From Hymenobacter rubidus (GTDB lineage: Bacteria > Bacteroidota > Bacteroidia > Cytophagales > Hymenobacteraceae): a stretch of DNA of 64,000 nucleotides. Position numbers and translations under genes: made by a program. The stretch spans positions 1-64,000 of the forward strand of contig NZ_JAERQF010000015.1 of the NCBI RefSeq assembly GCF_016734815.1, written 5' to 3'. Positions 1 through 8,821 of this stretch are shown one piece after another (the stretch's first letter is position 1; each line of letters opens with the position of its first letter). A model generated the notes under the pieces. It was not told the origin of the DNA and did not search any database. It saw only the letters and a program-made list of their open reading frames with translations.

Positions 1-68
1 GGGAGAAAAACAGGGGGTTTTCGGGGGGAACAGAGAAAGGCCTAGGCGAATAAAATCCGCGCAACCGT

Positions 69-130
69 CCCGGCCCTCCCCTCCCCCCCGCCCCCTCCCC
101 GGGGGAGAGGGGCCGGGGGTGAGGTGACGC
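69..130. repeat. GC-rich imperfect palindrome (gagagggg family)
   Basis: A C-rich run followed by a G-rich run (core CTCCCC/GGGGAG, then GGGGTGAGGT) forms an imperfect hairpin upstream of the first gene. The same words recur in the inverted repeat at 13118-13273, so this is probably a copy of one dispersed family. The rest of positions 1-177 shows no gene and no clear -7 promoter box. Confidence 0.5.
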
Positions 131-177
131 CGTATGCCGTTCTTTAGTCTTCCGTTAAACCCCTCCACCCGCCGCTC

Positions 178-3069
178 ATGCATCGTCTGTTGCTGCTGTT
201 GCTGCTGTTGCTGCTGTTGCTGTTGAGCCTGCTCCTCGTCACCCCGGCCCATGCCCAAAGCCTGCCCGTCCTCTCCCAAAACCCGCCGGGCCTACGCTGG
301 CAGGAAGTGCGCACGCCGCATTTTCGGGTGATTTATGCGGGCGGCATCGACACGGCGGCGCAGCGCACCGCCGCCCGACTGGAGCAGCTGCACGGCCCCG
401 ACGTAGCCACGCTCGGCGTGAACCCGCGCCCCATTGCGGTGGTGATGCAGAACCAAACCACCGTCAGCAACGGCTTCGTGACGTTTTTGCCGCGCCACGC
501 CGAATTTTTCACTACCCCGCAGCAGGGCTTCGGGCTGGGCACCGTGGACTGGCTCGATGGGCTGGCGGTACACGAGTTTCGGCACGTGGGGCAGTTCGAA
601 AAGGCCCGGCAGGGGATAGGCCGCGTGCTGAACCCGCTGCTGGGCGACGGCGCGCTGGGCGTGGCGGCCGTGGGCGTGCCGCAATGGTTTTTCGAGGGCG
701 ACGCCGTGGGCACCGAAACCGCCCTGACGCGCAGCGGGCGCGGGCGCATTCCCAACTTCAACGTGGGCCTGCGGGCCAACCTGCACAGCGGCTTCAACTA
801 CAGTTACCAGAAGGCCGTGAATGGCTCCCTGCGCGACAACGTGCCCGACTGGTACGTGCTGGGTTACTTCATGACCTCCTACCTGAAGGTGCACTACGGC
901 CCGTCCATCTGGTCGGAGGTGCTGGACAAGTACTACCGGTTTCCGTTTTATCCCTTCTCGTTTTCCAACGCTATTAAGCGCACCATCGGCCTGCGGGTGG
1001 AGCAGGTGTACGAGCGCAGCATGGCGGAAATCGACTCGCTGTGGTGGGTGCAACAGCGCGAGCAGCCCCCCGTGACCGCCGTGCGGGAAATACGGCAACA
1101 GGCGCCGGGTAAGGTATTTACCCAGTACCAATACCCACAGTACGTGACCGATAGCACGGTGCTGGTGCTGAAATCCGGTTTCGACTGCATCCCGCAGTTC
1201 GTCCTGCTCAGCCGGCACGGCAGCGAGCGGCAAGTGTTCACGCCCGGCCAGCTCAACTTACCCGAAATGCTGTCGGTGAACGGGGGCAAGGCCGTGTGGC
1301 CGGAGTTCCAGCAGCACGCCCGCTGGGGCCAGCGCATAGCGTCCGAGCTGAAGGTGCTGGACCTGCAAACCGGCCGCCTCACCCGCATTGGGCGGGGGCA
1401 GCGTTACACCACGGCTGCCCTCTCGCCCGACGGCCGACGCATTGTGGCCGTGCGCGAAACTCCCAGGTATCACCACGAATTGGTAGTGCTGGATGCCCAA
1501 ACCGGCGCCGAACTCCAGGTGCTGCCCAACCCCGCCAACGACTTCTACCAGCAGCCCCGTTGGCACTCCGATGACCAGCGCATTGTGAGCGTGGTTCTCA
1601 GCGCCGCCGGCAAAACCATTGCTGTGTTCGACCCGGCCACCGGCACCGCCAAAGCCCTGCTGCCCGTGGCCAACGTGAACCTGGCCAACCCCCAGCCCTG
1701 GCGCGATTTCGTGCTCTACAATTCGGCCCAAACGGGCATTGATAACCTGAACGCCGTGAGCACCCGCACCGGCCAAACCTACCGCGTCACGGTGCGACCT
1801 TTTGGCGCCTACCACGCGGCCGTAGCGCCTGATGGGCGTACGCTGGCCTTCCACGACTACCGGGCCACCGGGGCGCGGGTGGTTGAAATGCCCCTTGACA
1901 CCACGGCCTGGGTGCGCGTGCCCACCGCCACGGCCGACATTCCCGGTCCCTACGCCGAAACACTTACGGCTCAGGAGCCCGCCGGAAAAAGCGTGGCGCG
2001 ACTGCTGGCGCGGCCCGATTCGGCCGCGCCGCGCTATGGGGTGAGGCGCTACTCGCCGCTGGCGCACGCTTTCAACCTGTTCAGCTACGGGGTGGTGCAG
2101 AGCCCCAGCGGCAACGCCGTGAGCGTGGGCGTGCGCTCCCAGGACTTGCTAAACACCACGCAGGTATTCGCCGGCCTGGGCTACGACCAGACGGAACGCA
2201 CCTTCAGCGTGACGGGCGCGCTGAGCTACCAGGGCCGCTATCCGGTGCTGGACGCGGACGTGACCTACGGCGGGCGCGACGTGTCGGTGCTCTACAAGGG
2301 CGAGGTGCTGCGCGACCAATGGCAGTACACGCGCCTCACGGCGGGGCTGCGCCTGCCGCTCAATCTCACCCATTCCAAGTACCTGCAGGCGCTGTCGCTG
2401 GGCACGTATTTCCTGCACGAGCAGGTGTACAACTACAACCTGCCGGGCCGGCTCAGCTACGCCGAAGTAGGCCCCAATACGCCCCTGAATGCCGTGCAAA
2501 CCACCCTGGCCTATGCTACCCAGCTCAAGCGCAGCGCCCGCAGCGTAGCGCCCAAATGGGGCGGTACTTTCCTGGGTACGTGGCGCACCACGCCCTTTGG
2601 CACCGGGCTCGATGCCTCGCAGTGGGCCGCGCAGGCCGCCGTGTATTTGCCGGGGCTGGCCCGCAACCACGCCATGCGCCTACGGGGCGGCTACCAGTGG
2701 CAGGACCAATTCCAGTACCGCTTTGCGCCGGCCGTGTCGTTTCCGCGGGGCGAGGGCTACACCAGCTTCGACCGCCTGGCTGTGGCCAGCTTCGATTACA
2801 ACCTGCCCTTGGCCTTCACGCATTGGGAGTTGGGGCGCTGGCTCTACGTGCAGCGCCTCCGGGCCGATATCTTCGGCGACGTAGCCCAGGGCAACGACTC
2901 CCGCGGCACCACCGCCCAGCTCAACTACCGCAATGTGGGCCTCGATGCGCTGGTGCTCTTCAACGTGCTGCGGCTCCGCACGCCCATCGAAGCGGGCGTG
3001 CGGGCCACCTACCGCAGCACCGCGCGGCAGTGGCTAATTGAGCCGCTGGCATTCAGCCTCCGGCTGTAA
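178..3069 (+). CDS. Secreted HExxH metalloprotease / PD40 propeller / outer-membrane barrel protein
   Basis: A 963-residue exported protein. Residues 1-27 are an extreme leucine-rich signal peptide ending AHAQ. A zinc-protease-like domain follows: HEFRH at 132-136 fits HExxH, and WFFEGD with Glu173 fits the third zinc ligand of gluzincin (peptidase MA-like) enzymes. Residues about 310-630 read as TolB/PD40 propeller blades (SPDG and APDG turns, GxxLTRI-like strands). The last 300 or so residues alternate aromatic and polar positions, contain repeated Tyr/Arg strands and end LAFSLRL, like a surface-antigen-type outer-membrane barrel. The natural inference is a surface-anchored peptidase, but the substrate is unknown. 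It stands alone, followed by a repeat-rich gap. The ATG at 178 is preferred because the signal peptide starts there. Confidence 0.75.
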   Translation: MHRLLLLLLLLLLLLLSLLLVTPAHAQSLPVLSQNPPGLRWQEVRTPHFRVIYAGGIDTAAQRTAARLEQLHGPDVATLGVNPRPIAVVMQNQTTVSNGFVTFLPRHAEFFTTPQQGFGLGTVDWLDGLAVHEFRHVGQFEKARQGIGRVLNPLLGDGALGVAAVGVPQWFFEGDAVGTETALTRSGRGRIPNFNVGLRANLHSGFNYSYQKAVNGSLRDNVPDWYVLGYFMTSYLKVHYGPSIWSEVLDKYYRFPFYPFSFSNAIKRTIGLRVEQVYERSMAEIDSLWWVQQREQPPVTAVREIRQQAPGKVFTQYQYPQYVTDSTVLVLKSGFDCIPQFVLLSRHGSERQVFTPGQLNLPEMLSVNGGKAVWPEFQQHARWGQRIASELKVLDLQTGRLTRIGRGQRYTTAALSPDGRRIVAVRETPRYHHELVVLDAQTGAELQVLPNPANDFYQQPRWHSDDQRIVSVVLSAAGKTIAVFDPATGTAKALLPVANVNLANPQPWRDFVLYNSAQTGIDNLNAVSTRTGQTYRVTVRPFGAYHAAVAPDGRTLAFHDYRATGARVVEMPLDTTAWVRVPTATADIPGPYAETLTAQEPAGKSVARLLARPDSAAPRYGVRRYSPLAHAFNLFSYGVVQSPSGNAVSVGVRSQDLLNTTQVFAGLGYDQTERTFSVTGALSYQGRYPVLDADVTYGGRDVSVLYKGEVLRDQWQYTRLTAGLRLPLNLTHSKYLQALSLGTYFLHEQVYNYNLPGRLSYAEVGPNTPLNAVQTTLAYATQLKRSARSVAPKWGGTFLGTWRTTPFGTGLDASQWAAQAAVYLPGLARNHAMRLRGGYQWQDQFQYRFAPAVSFPRGEGYTSFDRLAVASFDYNLPLAFTHWELGRWLYVQRLRADIFGDVAQGNDSRGTTAQLNYRNVGLDALVLFNVLRLRTPIEAGVRATYRSTARQWLIEPLAFSLRL

Positions 3070-3097
3070 TGGCAAGGTAAAACCGGTGAATAAAAAT

Positions 3098-3290
3098 AGG
3101 ACTTACGCAGTTGCAGCCCCAGCGGGGCGCCATCTCGATAGTAACTGGCTGATGTTGGGGAGAAAGCCCCAGCGGGGCGACACTCGGTTGAGTGCTTGGC
3201 GAGTGTCGCCCCGCCGGGGCTTTGCCATTGCATAATGAATAACTTACTACCAATATGCCGCCCCGCTGGGGCTTCAACTGCGTAAGTCCT
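3098..3290. repeat. Nested inverted repeat (CCCCAGCGGGGC family)
   Basis: The outer arms 3098-3127 (AGGACTTACGCAGTTG then GCCCCAGCGGGGC) and 3261-3290 are close reverse complements. An inner pair, 3163-3186 and 3200-3223, carries the same CCCCAGCGGGGC core followed by GACACTCG. The unit sits directly after the stop of the first gene and has no credible coding potential. No second copy was seen in this window. Together with the next repeat it fills the 469-base gap between genes. Confidence 0.8.
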
Positions 3291-3298
3291 AAAAAAGG

Positions 3299-3526
3299 AA
3301 CGTCATGCTGAGCGTAGCCGAAGCATCTCGCGTGGGGTGGCAATCCACTTTTAGCCCGTCCTGCTGAGCGCAGCCGAAGCATCTCTACCGCGTAAGTAAT
3401 CGATGCCGTTCAACGATTGAATTACCTAGGCACGCGAGATGCTTCGGCTGCGCTCAGCATGACGGTCTAAAAAATGATTACTGCTGCGGTAGAGATGCTT
3501 CGGCTGTGCTCAGCAGGACGTTCCTT
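3299..3526. repeat. CATGACG-family palindrome, copy 1 (double nested)
   Basis: Two forward arms (3301-3330 and 3357-3386) and two reverse arms (3433-3465 and 3486-3522) share the core GAGCGYAGCCGAAGCATCTC. The outer arms pair with each other, as do the inner arms, giving a nested palindrome. It lies between the convergent ends of the barrel protein and the RsbQ-like hydrolase. Five further copies occur at 7199, 8822, 26648, 29135 and 30316. Confidence 0.85.
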
Positions 3527-3538
3527 TTGCTAACCGCT

Positions 3539-4372
3539 CTACAGCACGGTTTCGTGGTGCAGGAAGTGGTCCATGGCGGAAAGGGTTTCCTGGGGGGCGC
3601 TGAGGTGGGGGCAATGGCCGCCGGTTTCGACCACCACCATGCGGCTATCGGCGAGCTGCTCGTTGATGTAGTGGCCCACGGCCAGGGGCGCGATAACGTC
3701 GTGGGCCGACTGCACGATGAGCGTGGGAATGGTGAGGAAACCCAGCTCGGAGCGGGTGTCGGAGAGGAAGGTGACGCGGGCGAAATGCTTGGCGATTTCG
3801 GGGTTGGTGCGCACGAAGCTGTTGGTGAGGCCCAGTACCAGCTCGGGGCTTTCGTTGGCACCCATCATTACCGGCGAGATGCCGTGGGCCCAGCCGTTGT
3901 AGTCGGCTTCCATGGCGGCCAATAGCTCGTTGATGTCCTTTTGCTCGAAGCCGCCGGCATAGCCTGCTTCATTGATAAAGCGCGGGGACGGCGAAATCAG
4001 AACCATTTTGGCAAAGCGCTGGGGCTCGCGCACGGCCGCAATCACGCCAATCATGGAGGCCACCGAGTGCCCGACAAAAACGATGTCGTGCAGGGCCAGG
4101 GCGCTTAGCACTCCTAGCAGGTCATCGGCGTGGCCGGCCAGGGAGCTGTGCTTACTCAGGGGGCTATACGCCGTGAGGTCCGATTTGCCGGCGCCTACCA
4201 GGTCAAGCAGCACAACTTGGTATTCGTCCTCGAACGCGGGCGCTACGAGACGCCAGTCGCTTTGGTCGCCGCCCAAGCCGTGCAAAAATACGATGGTGCG
4301 CGTGCCGGGGCCCGAAGCACCCGAAATGGTTACGTTGCTACGCTCCAAAACAGTAGTATTAGAAGATGTCAT
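3539..4372 (-). CDS. Alpha/beta hydrolase, RsbQ/KAI2-like
   Basis: A 277-residue cytosolic alpha/beta hydrolase with no signal peptide. The nucleophile elbow GHSVAS puts Ser103 in place; Asp225 (AHDVIAP) and His253 (GGHCPH) complete the triad with the same spacing as Bacillus RsbQ. Similarity runs the full length (DQSDW, LDLVGAGKSDL, ISPSPRF, GFEQKD, GWAHG, FLSDTR), so this is the RsbQ / plant KAI2-D14 subfamily rather than a generic lipase. In Bacillus, RsbQ partners the PAS phosphatase RsbP in energy-stress signalling. No RsbP-like gene lies here, so the role is open: sensing or hydrolysis of a small hydrophobic ligand. Confidence 0.85.
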   Translation of the reverse strand: MTSSNTTVLERSNVTISGASGPGTRTIVFLHGLGGDQSDWRLVAPAFEDEYQVVLLDLVGAGKSDLTAYSPLSKHSSLAGHADDLLGVLSALALHDIVFVGHSVASMIGVIAAVREPQRFAKMVLISPSPRFINEAGYAGGFEQKDINELLAAMEADYNGWAHGISPVMMGANESPELVLGLTNSFVRTNPEIAKHFARVTFLSDTRSELGFLTIPTLIVQSAHDVIAPLAVGHYINEQLADSRMVVVETGGHCPHLSAPQETLSAMDHFLHHETVL

Positions 4373-4853
4373 ATCATTCAGCTTTTAACAAAGTAAATCC
4401 CTTGGGATTAGGGCGAAACTTACGGCAAAATCTGACAAGTTGGATTGTGTAAATGATGAATGTAATGAGGGCGTAAATGGCTGTATAGAATATATGCGTT
4501 TGTTCATAACAAAAACACAGTTGGTTGCTTGCGCCTACGGCTGGGCTAGGGTTTTTCGGGCGTGGCAGCACTGCTGGCCCACATGCCGGCCCGAGTGAAA
4601 GAATGGGCCCGTGCGGATTTCTTCATCGCATTTACGTCGGCGCTCATCGCGCACAGCGCTTCCGGCGACCTTTTGCCAGCGTCGCCGGGCCGGCGGTGGC
4701 GCTTATGATGCTAGCCGTGTCCTCCGCGTCTTACCACCAGCGGCAGGGGACGGCGGCAGCGTTGTCAGATGCTTCCACGAAAAAGGTGTTCCCAACCAAG
4801 AGCGTCTTTTTCGTGCGGAAAACCGTCTTACTTTGTGGAAAACATTGCTCCAT
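4373..4853. other. Non-coding gap before the ATPase gene
   Basis: 481 bases with no supported gene. The first 150 bases are AT-rich and probably hold the promoter of the leftward hydrolase gene. The remainder is GC-rich, and its open frames have unnatural composition. The reading frame of the ATPase extends back to 4611, but the added 81 residues are Arg/Ser-rich and unlike the family. A weak -7-like box, TTACTTTG at 4828-4835, supports starting translation at 4854. Confidence 0.5.
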
Positions 4854-6098
4854 ATGCCCACCCGCGCCCAGGCTCCGGCCGTGCCCCGCCTCACCTACCT
4901 GCGCATCAAAAACTACCGCGCCCTGCGTGACGTGGAGTTTCGCGACCTCACGCCCCTCACCGTGCTGATTGGGCCGAACGGCAGCGGCAAATCCACCGTG
5001 CTGGACGCGCTGGATTTTCTGGCGGAAGCGGTGCGGGGGAACTTGATAGGGGCTTGGGAGAAGCGGAACCGGTTTGCGGGGATGCGGACGCGGGGGAGTG
5101 AGGGGGATATTGAGTTTGAGGTAGACTTATGGTTTCAAAACCAAATACTCAAGTATCGTTTACAGATTGGAGAATTTAATTCTGAGCCCCATGTCTTAGA
5201 TGAAAGATTAACAATGCTGAATAGCAAAAAACAAGCTATTCGTTCTATGGGAATTTCGTTGCGTGAAGAAAATGGCCGATTAAATATTGTTTCAATTGGT
5301 TCGCGGCACCAAGAAGAAATAGGCAGAGAACCTTTCCTAAATGTGCTTCCATCAAGACAGTTCCCTTCTCTCATTTACTATGTAAACATCAAACGAAGTG
5401 CATTCCCTGGTACAAGTCAACTCATAGATGCTTTGACTTCCTACCACTACGTCCACCTCACCGACGACCACCTAAAAGGCTACTCCGACGCGGGGCCGCG
5501 CGAAAAGCTTTCGCCCAACGGCGACAACCTGCCCAACGTGCTCTACTACCTGCACACCAGGCACCCGGAAACGCTGGCCAAAATCACGGCGCAACTGCGG
5601 AAATGGGTGCCGGGACTGGCCGATGTCGTGCCGGAAATAACTTCCGATGAGCGAATCTTGCTGCGTTTCAAAGATGCGCAATTTGAAAAGCCACTGCCGG
5701 CGCAATACATGTCGGGCGGCACCATGCGGCTGGCAGCGCTGCTCACGCTTCTGCACGAAACTAACGCCACAGGGCTGCTGGGAATTGAGGAACCGGAAAA
5801 CGAATTGCACCCGCAATTGCTGTATCATCTAACGGAAGAATTTGAGAAAGCGGCCGAAAAGCGGCAGTTGTTCGTCACCACTCATTCGCCGCTGATACTG
5901 GATGCTTTGAGTCCGGAGCAGGTATGGGTGATGTACCGGGGGGCAGATGGCTACGCCCACGCCACGCGCACGGCCGATATGCCCAATGTGCCGGAACTGG
6001 CGGAGGACGGTTCGATGCTGGGCTACTTATGGACAAGCAACACCTTCACCGTAGGGGACCCGCAGGCACCTTTCAAAGCGAACCCCGATGCACGTTGA
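4854..6098 (+). CDS. AAA/ABC-type ATPase (RecF/OLD-like), candidate defence component
   Basis: 414 residues from the ATG at 4854, chosen because similarity starts at LRIKNYRAL. Walker A is GPNGSGKST at 40-48, an ABC-like signature YMSGG lies at 285-289, Walker B is LLGIEEPEN with Glu312/313, and a switch histidine is at 344 in TTHSP. These mark the AAA_15/AAA_21, OLD-like group of SMC-related ATPases. The stop overlaps the next start by 11 bases, so the two genes are very likely cotranslated. Bases 5105-5445 are much more AT-rich than either flank. Such ATPases paired with a TOPRIM-like partner are often anti-phage systems; that role is inferred here. Confidence 0.75.
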   Translation: MPTRAQAPAVPRLTYLRIKNYRALRDVEFRDLTPLTVLIGPNGSGKSTVLDALDFLAEAVRGNLIGAWEKRNRFAGMRTRGSEGDIEFEVDLWFQNQILKYRLQIGEFNSEPHVLDERLTMLNSKKQAIRSMGISLREENGRLNIVSIGSRHQEEIGREPFLNVLPSRQFPSLIYYVNIKRSAFPGTSQLIDALTSYHYVHLTDDHLKGYSDAGPREKLSPNGDNLPNVLYYLHTRHPETLAKITAQLRKWVPGLADVVPEITSDERILLRFKDAQFEKPLPAQYMSGGTMRLAALLTLLHETNATGLLGIEEPENELHPQLLYHLTEEFEKAAEKRQLFVTTHSPLILDALSPEQVWVMYRGADGYAHATRTADMPNVPELAEDGSMLGYLWTSNTFTVGDPQAPFKANPDAR

Positions 6099-6693
6099 AA
6101 TAGTGGTAGAAGAACCATCGGCAGCAGCTATGCTGAAGCAACTCATGCCGCTGCTGTTGCAGGAAGGCGATACCTGGCGTCCGGTGCCGCACCGGGGCAA
6201 GGACGAATTGTTGATTGAGCTACCACGCCGACTGAAAAGCTATGCAAACCGGATGTTATTCGAGGCCGATTTACGCGTGATAGTGCTGATGGATGCAGAC
6301 CGGGATTGCCGGAAAATCAAGGCGCAATTAGAAAAAATAGTGGCCGACGCTGGGCTCATTAGCAAAAAAGCAGCATCTGCTGGCCAGGCGTTTAAAGTAA
6401 TAACCCGGCTGGCAGTTTCAGAGCTGGAAGCGTGGTTTTTGGGCGATAAGGAGGCCATTTCGGCGGCTTTTCCGCGGGTGCATTCCAACCACTTCAAAGG
6501 CGAGTACCAAGCTTCTGACGGCTTGCCGCACACGTGTAAAACCTTGCACCGGATACTACAGAAATGCGACTACTATCCCAACCGCTACCTCAAGGTTGAA
6601 GCAGCAGAATTAATTGCCCAGTACCTAACGCCAGCACGAAACGAGTCGGCCAGCTTTCAGTATTTCTGCGCAGGCCTTGACGCCCTGCGGTAG
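6088..6693 (+). CDS. DUF4276-like, TOPRIM-like partner protein
   Basis: 201 residues overlapping the upstream ATPase by 11 bases. Visible acidic motifs are VEEPSA near the N terminus (Glu8, Glu9), VLMDADRD with Asp69/71/73, and SELEAW with Glu112, Glu114 and Trp116. This pattern of an early glutamate, a DxD and a later ExE fits the DUF4276 family, regarded as TOPRIM-like. If catalytic, it would be a metal-dependent nuclease controlled by the ATPase, resembling OLD or PARIS logic split over two proteins (inference). It has no signal peptide or membrane segment and ends just before the convergent DUF2721 gene. Confidence 0.65.
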   Translation: MHVEIVVEEPSAAAMLKQLMPLLLQEGDTWRPVPHRGKDELLIELPRRLKSYANRMLFEADLRVIVLMDADRDCRKIKAQLEKIVADAGLISKKAASAGQAFKVITRLAVSELEAWFLGDKEAISAAFPRVHSNHFKGEYQASDGLPHTCKTLHRILQKCDYYPNRYLKVEAAELIAQYLTPARNESASFQYFCAGLDALR

Positions 6694-6702
6694 CACCCCG
6701 CC

Positions 6703-7161
6703 CTACTCCGCTTCCAGCAAGTACGCCGTTTCCTCGGCCACATCGGCCACGGCGAGGCGCGACTCGCGGATAAGGAGCAGGCTGGCGTAGAGCAACAGCC
6801 CGGCCCCCAGCACGCTGAGGGCGGAGATGAGCCAGGTGGCGGCGCTGTGGGTGAGCTCGAACACGCCGATGCTGAGGATGCTGGCGATGAACACGCCAAG
6901 CGTGAGGTGCAGCACGGTCATGGCCTGCTGAAGCAGTCGGGCCCGGCGGGCGGCGAAGGACAGCTGGCGTTTCAGGTGGGCCTGCTCGGGGGAAGCCTGG
7001 CGCTGGTGGTGGCGCAGGCTGTGGGCCACGGCGCGCTGGCGGTCAAGGCTGCGGCTCAGGCGCTGGGAGGTGGTGAGGATGAGCGAGCCGCAAGCCGATA
7101 CCAGGACCGCCGGCGCAAACATATCGGAAAGAATGCTGAGGGTGCCGGCGGGGAGGGGCAT
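6703..7161 (-). CDS. DUF2721 family membrane protein
   Basis: 152 residues with an N-terminal membrane helix around 12-30 (MFAPAVLVSACGSLIL), a basic cytosolic loop rich in Arg and Gln, and two hydrophobic segments near 80-125. The opening SDMFAPAVLVSACG and the order helix, charged loop, two helices match the DUF2721 family of small inner-membrane proteins of unknown function. It is monocistronic and convergent with the ATPase pair; a palindromic repeat lies just upstream. Confidence 0.7.
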   Translation of the reverse strand: MPLPAGTLSILSDMFAPAVLVSACGSLILTTSQRLSRSLDRQRAVAHSLRHHQRQASPEQAHLKRQLSFAARRARLLQQAMTVLHLTLGVFIASILSIGVFELTHSAATWLISALSVLGAGLLLYASLLLIRESRLAVADVAEETAYLLEAE

Positions 7162-7198
7162 GGGAAGAGAAACTCTGTGCTTTTGGAACGACCAACAA

Positions 7199-7294
7199 GA
7201 ACGTCATGCTGAGCGTAGTCGAAGCATCTCTACTGCGATAGTAAATATTTACTTTGGCGGTAGAGATGCTTCGACTGCGCTCAGCATGACGTTC
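7199..7294. repeat. CATGACG-family palindrome, copy 2
   Basis: Arms 7199-7237 and 7257-7294 are nearly perfect reverse complements (GAACGTCATGCTGAGCG to CTC, then back), with a short AT-rich loop containing AGTAAATATTTACT. Immediately after it, 7297-7325 is a short direct repeat of CACTCAC running into the stop of the NADH dehydrogenase gene. It lies between two genes on the minus strand. Confidence 0.9.
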
Positions 7295-7324
7295 TTTCAC
7301 TCACCACTCACCACTCACCACTCA

Positions 7325-8656
7325 CTACACAATGGCTTTTTCCTCCATGTCCTGCTCCACCAGGGGGGCTTTGGTTTTGCCGATGATGTAGCGCAGGCCC
7401 TTGTCGTGGGTGAAATAGTCCCAGCCCCAGGTGAAAAATACGGCCAGACGGTTGCGGAAGCCCACCAGCGAAATGACGTGGATGAAGCTCCAGGCCAGCC
7501 AGGCAATGAAGCCGTCGAGGTGATATTCGCGGCCAAACAGCTTGATGTCGGCCACGGCGTGGTTGCGGCCAATGGTGGCCATGGCGCCCTTGTCGTGGTA
7601 CTCGAACGTCTCCATCAGCTGGCCGTTGAGCTGGCGGCTGATGTTCTGGCCGAGGCGGCGGCCCTGCTGCAAGGCCGGCTGGGCCACCATGGGGTGGCCG
7701 TCGGGGTAGGCGGCGGTTTTCATCAGGGCAATGTCGCCAATGGCAAACACGTTTTCGTAGCCGTGGATGCGGCTGTAGCCGTCCACCAGGTAGCGGTTGC
7801 CGGGCACCAGGCAGTCGGCGCGCAGGCCCTGAATGGGCGCGCCCGTCACACCCGCCGCCCAAATGAGCGTGCGCGCAATGAGCTGCTGGCCGGTGCTGAG
7901 CGTCACGGTGTAGCCGTCGTAGGACTTCACCCGCGTTTCGAGCCACACCTGCACGCCCAGCTCTTGCAGGTATTCCAGGGACTTCGCCGAGGCATTGGCC
8001 GACATGCCCTTGAGCAGCACCGGCCCGCTTTGCACCACGTGAATGTCCATTTCCTTGAAATCGAGCTCGCGGTAGTCCTTGGGGAACACGTGGGTGCGCA
8101 GCTCGCTCAGCGCCCCGGCAATTTCGACGCCGGTGGGGCCGCCGCCCACAATCACGAAATCGAGCAAACTGTTGATGGCCTCGTGGTCGCCGAGTTGCAG
8201 GGCCTGCTCAAAATTGGTGAGAATGCTGTTGCGCAGCTCCAGGGCTTCTTCCACGCTTTTGATGGCAATGGAATTTTTTGCCATCGCGGCATCGCCGAAG
8301 TAGTTGGGTTCGGCCCCGGTGGCCACCACCAGAAAGTCGTAGCGCACCTTGCCGATGGTGGTTTCCACTACCTGCTCGGTGGTGTCGATGCTGGTGACTT
8401 CGGCCAGCCGGAAATAGAAGTTGGGCTGCGGCGCCAGAATCTTGCGAAACGGCGACACGATGTCGCCCTCGTCGAGCCCGGCTGTGGCTACCTGGTAGAG
8501 CAGCGGCTGAAACGTGTGGTAGTTCTGGCGGTCAATCAGAACCACCTGCACCGGGGCCTCGGCCAGCGTTTTGGCCAGTTCCAGGCCGCCAAAGCCGCCC
8601 CCTACAATCACGACGCGCGGCTTGCCGAGGTCGTCTATTTTCGTTAACCCTTCCAT
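7325..8656 (-). CDS. ndh: Type II NADH:quinone dehydrogenase (NDH-2)
   Basis: 443 residues. FAD-binding GGGFGG lies at 19-24 (VVIVGGGFGGLE), and a second Rossmann motif, VIVGGGPTGVE, marks the NADH site around residue 170. FAIGDIA near 300 is the conserved flavin-contacting motif. The C-terminal tail (WLAWSFIHVISLVGFRN) is hydrophobic and amphipathic, as in single-subunit NDH-2 enzymes attached to the inner face of the membrane. The expected reaction is NADH oxidation with quinone reduction without proton pumping. The start at 8656 gives a normal family length. It is monocistronic. Confidence 0.9.
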   Translation of the reverse strand: MEGLTKIDDLGKPRVVIVGGGFGGLELAKTLAEAPVQVVLIDRQNYHTFQPLLYQVATAGLDEGDIVSPFRKILAPQPNFYFRLAEVTSIDTTEQVVETTIGKVRYDFLVVATGAEPNYFGDAAMAKNSIAIKSVEEALELRNSILTNFEQALQLGDHEAINSLLDFVIVGGGPTGVEIAGALSELRTHVFPKDYRELDFKEMDIHVVQSGPVLLKGMSANASAKSLEYLQELGVQVWLETRVKSYDGYTVTLSTGQQLIARTLIWAAGVTGAPIQGLRADCLVPGNRYLVDGYSRIHGYENVFAIGDIALMKTAAYPDGHPMVAQPALQQGRRLGQNISRQLNGQLMETFEYHDKGAMATIGRNHAVADIKLFGREYHLDGFIAWLAWSFIHVISLVGFRNRLAVFFTWGWDYFTHDKGLRYIIGKTKAPLVEQDMEEKAIV

Positions 8657-8821
8657 GGCGGTAAATATGGGGGCTGCGTGCTGCGCAAACCACTGTTGTG
8701 CTCCTTACCGGGTTTGGGGCCACGAAGTTGCCTGAAAGGGTCAAGGCAGGAATCAACAAGGGAAAAGCAAGCGAAATAGCGGCTGTGGTACGGGTAGAGC
8801 AGTGTTTATCATTGTAGCAGA

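Noticed and set aside
4611..4853. An 81-residue extension of the ATPase frame
   Set aside because: Arg/Ser-rich composition, no family similarity, and a promoter-like box lies inside it.
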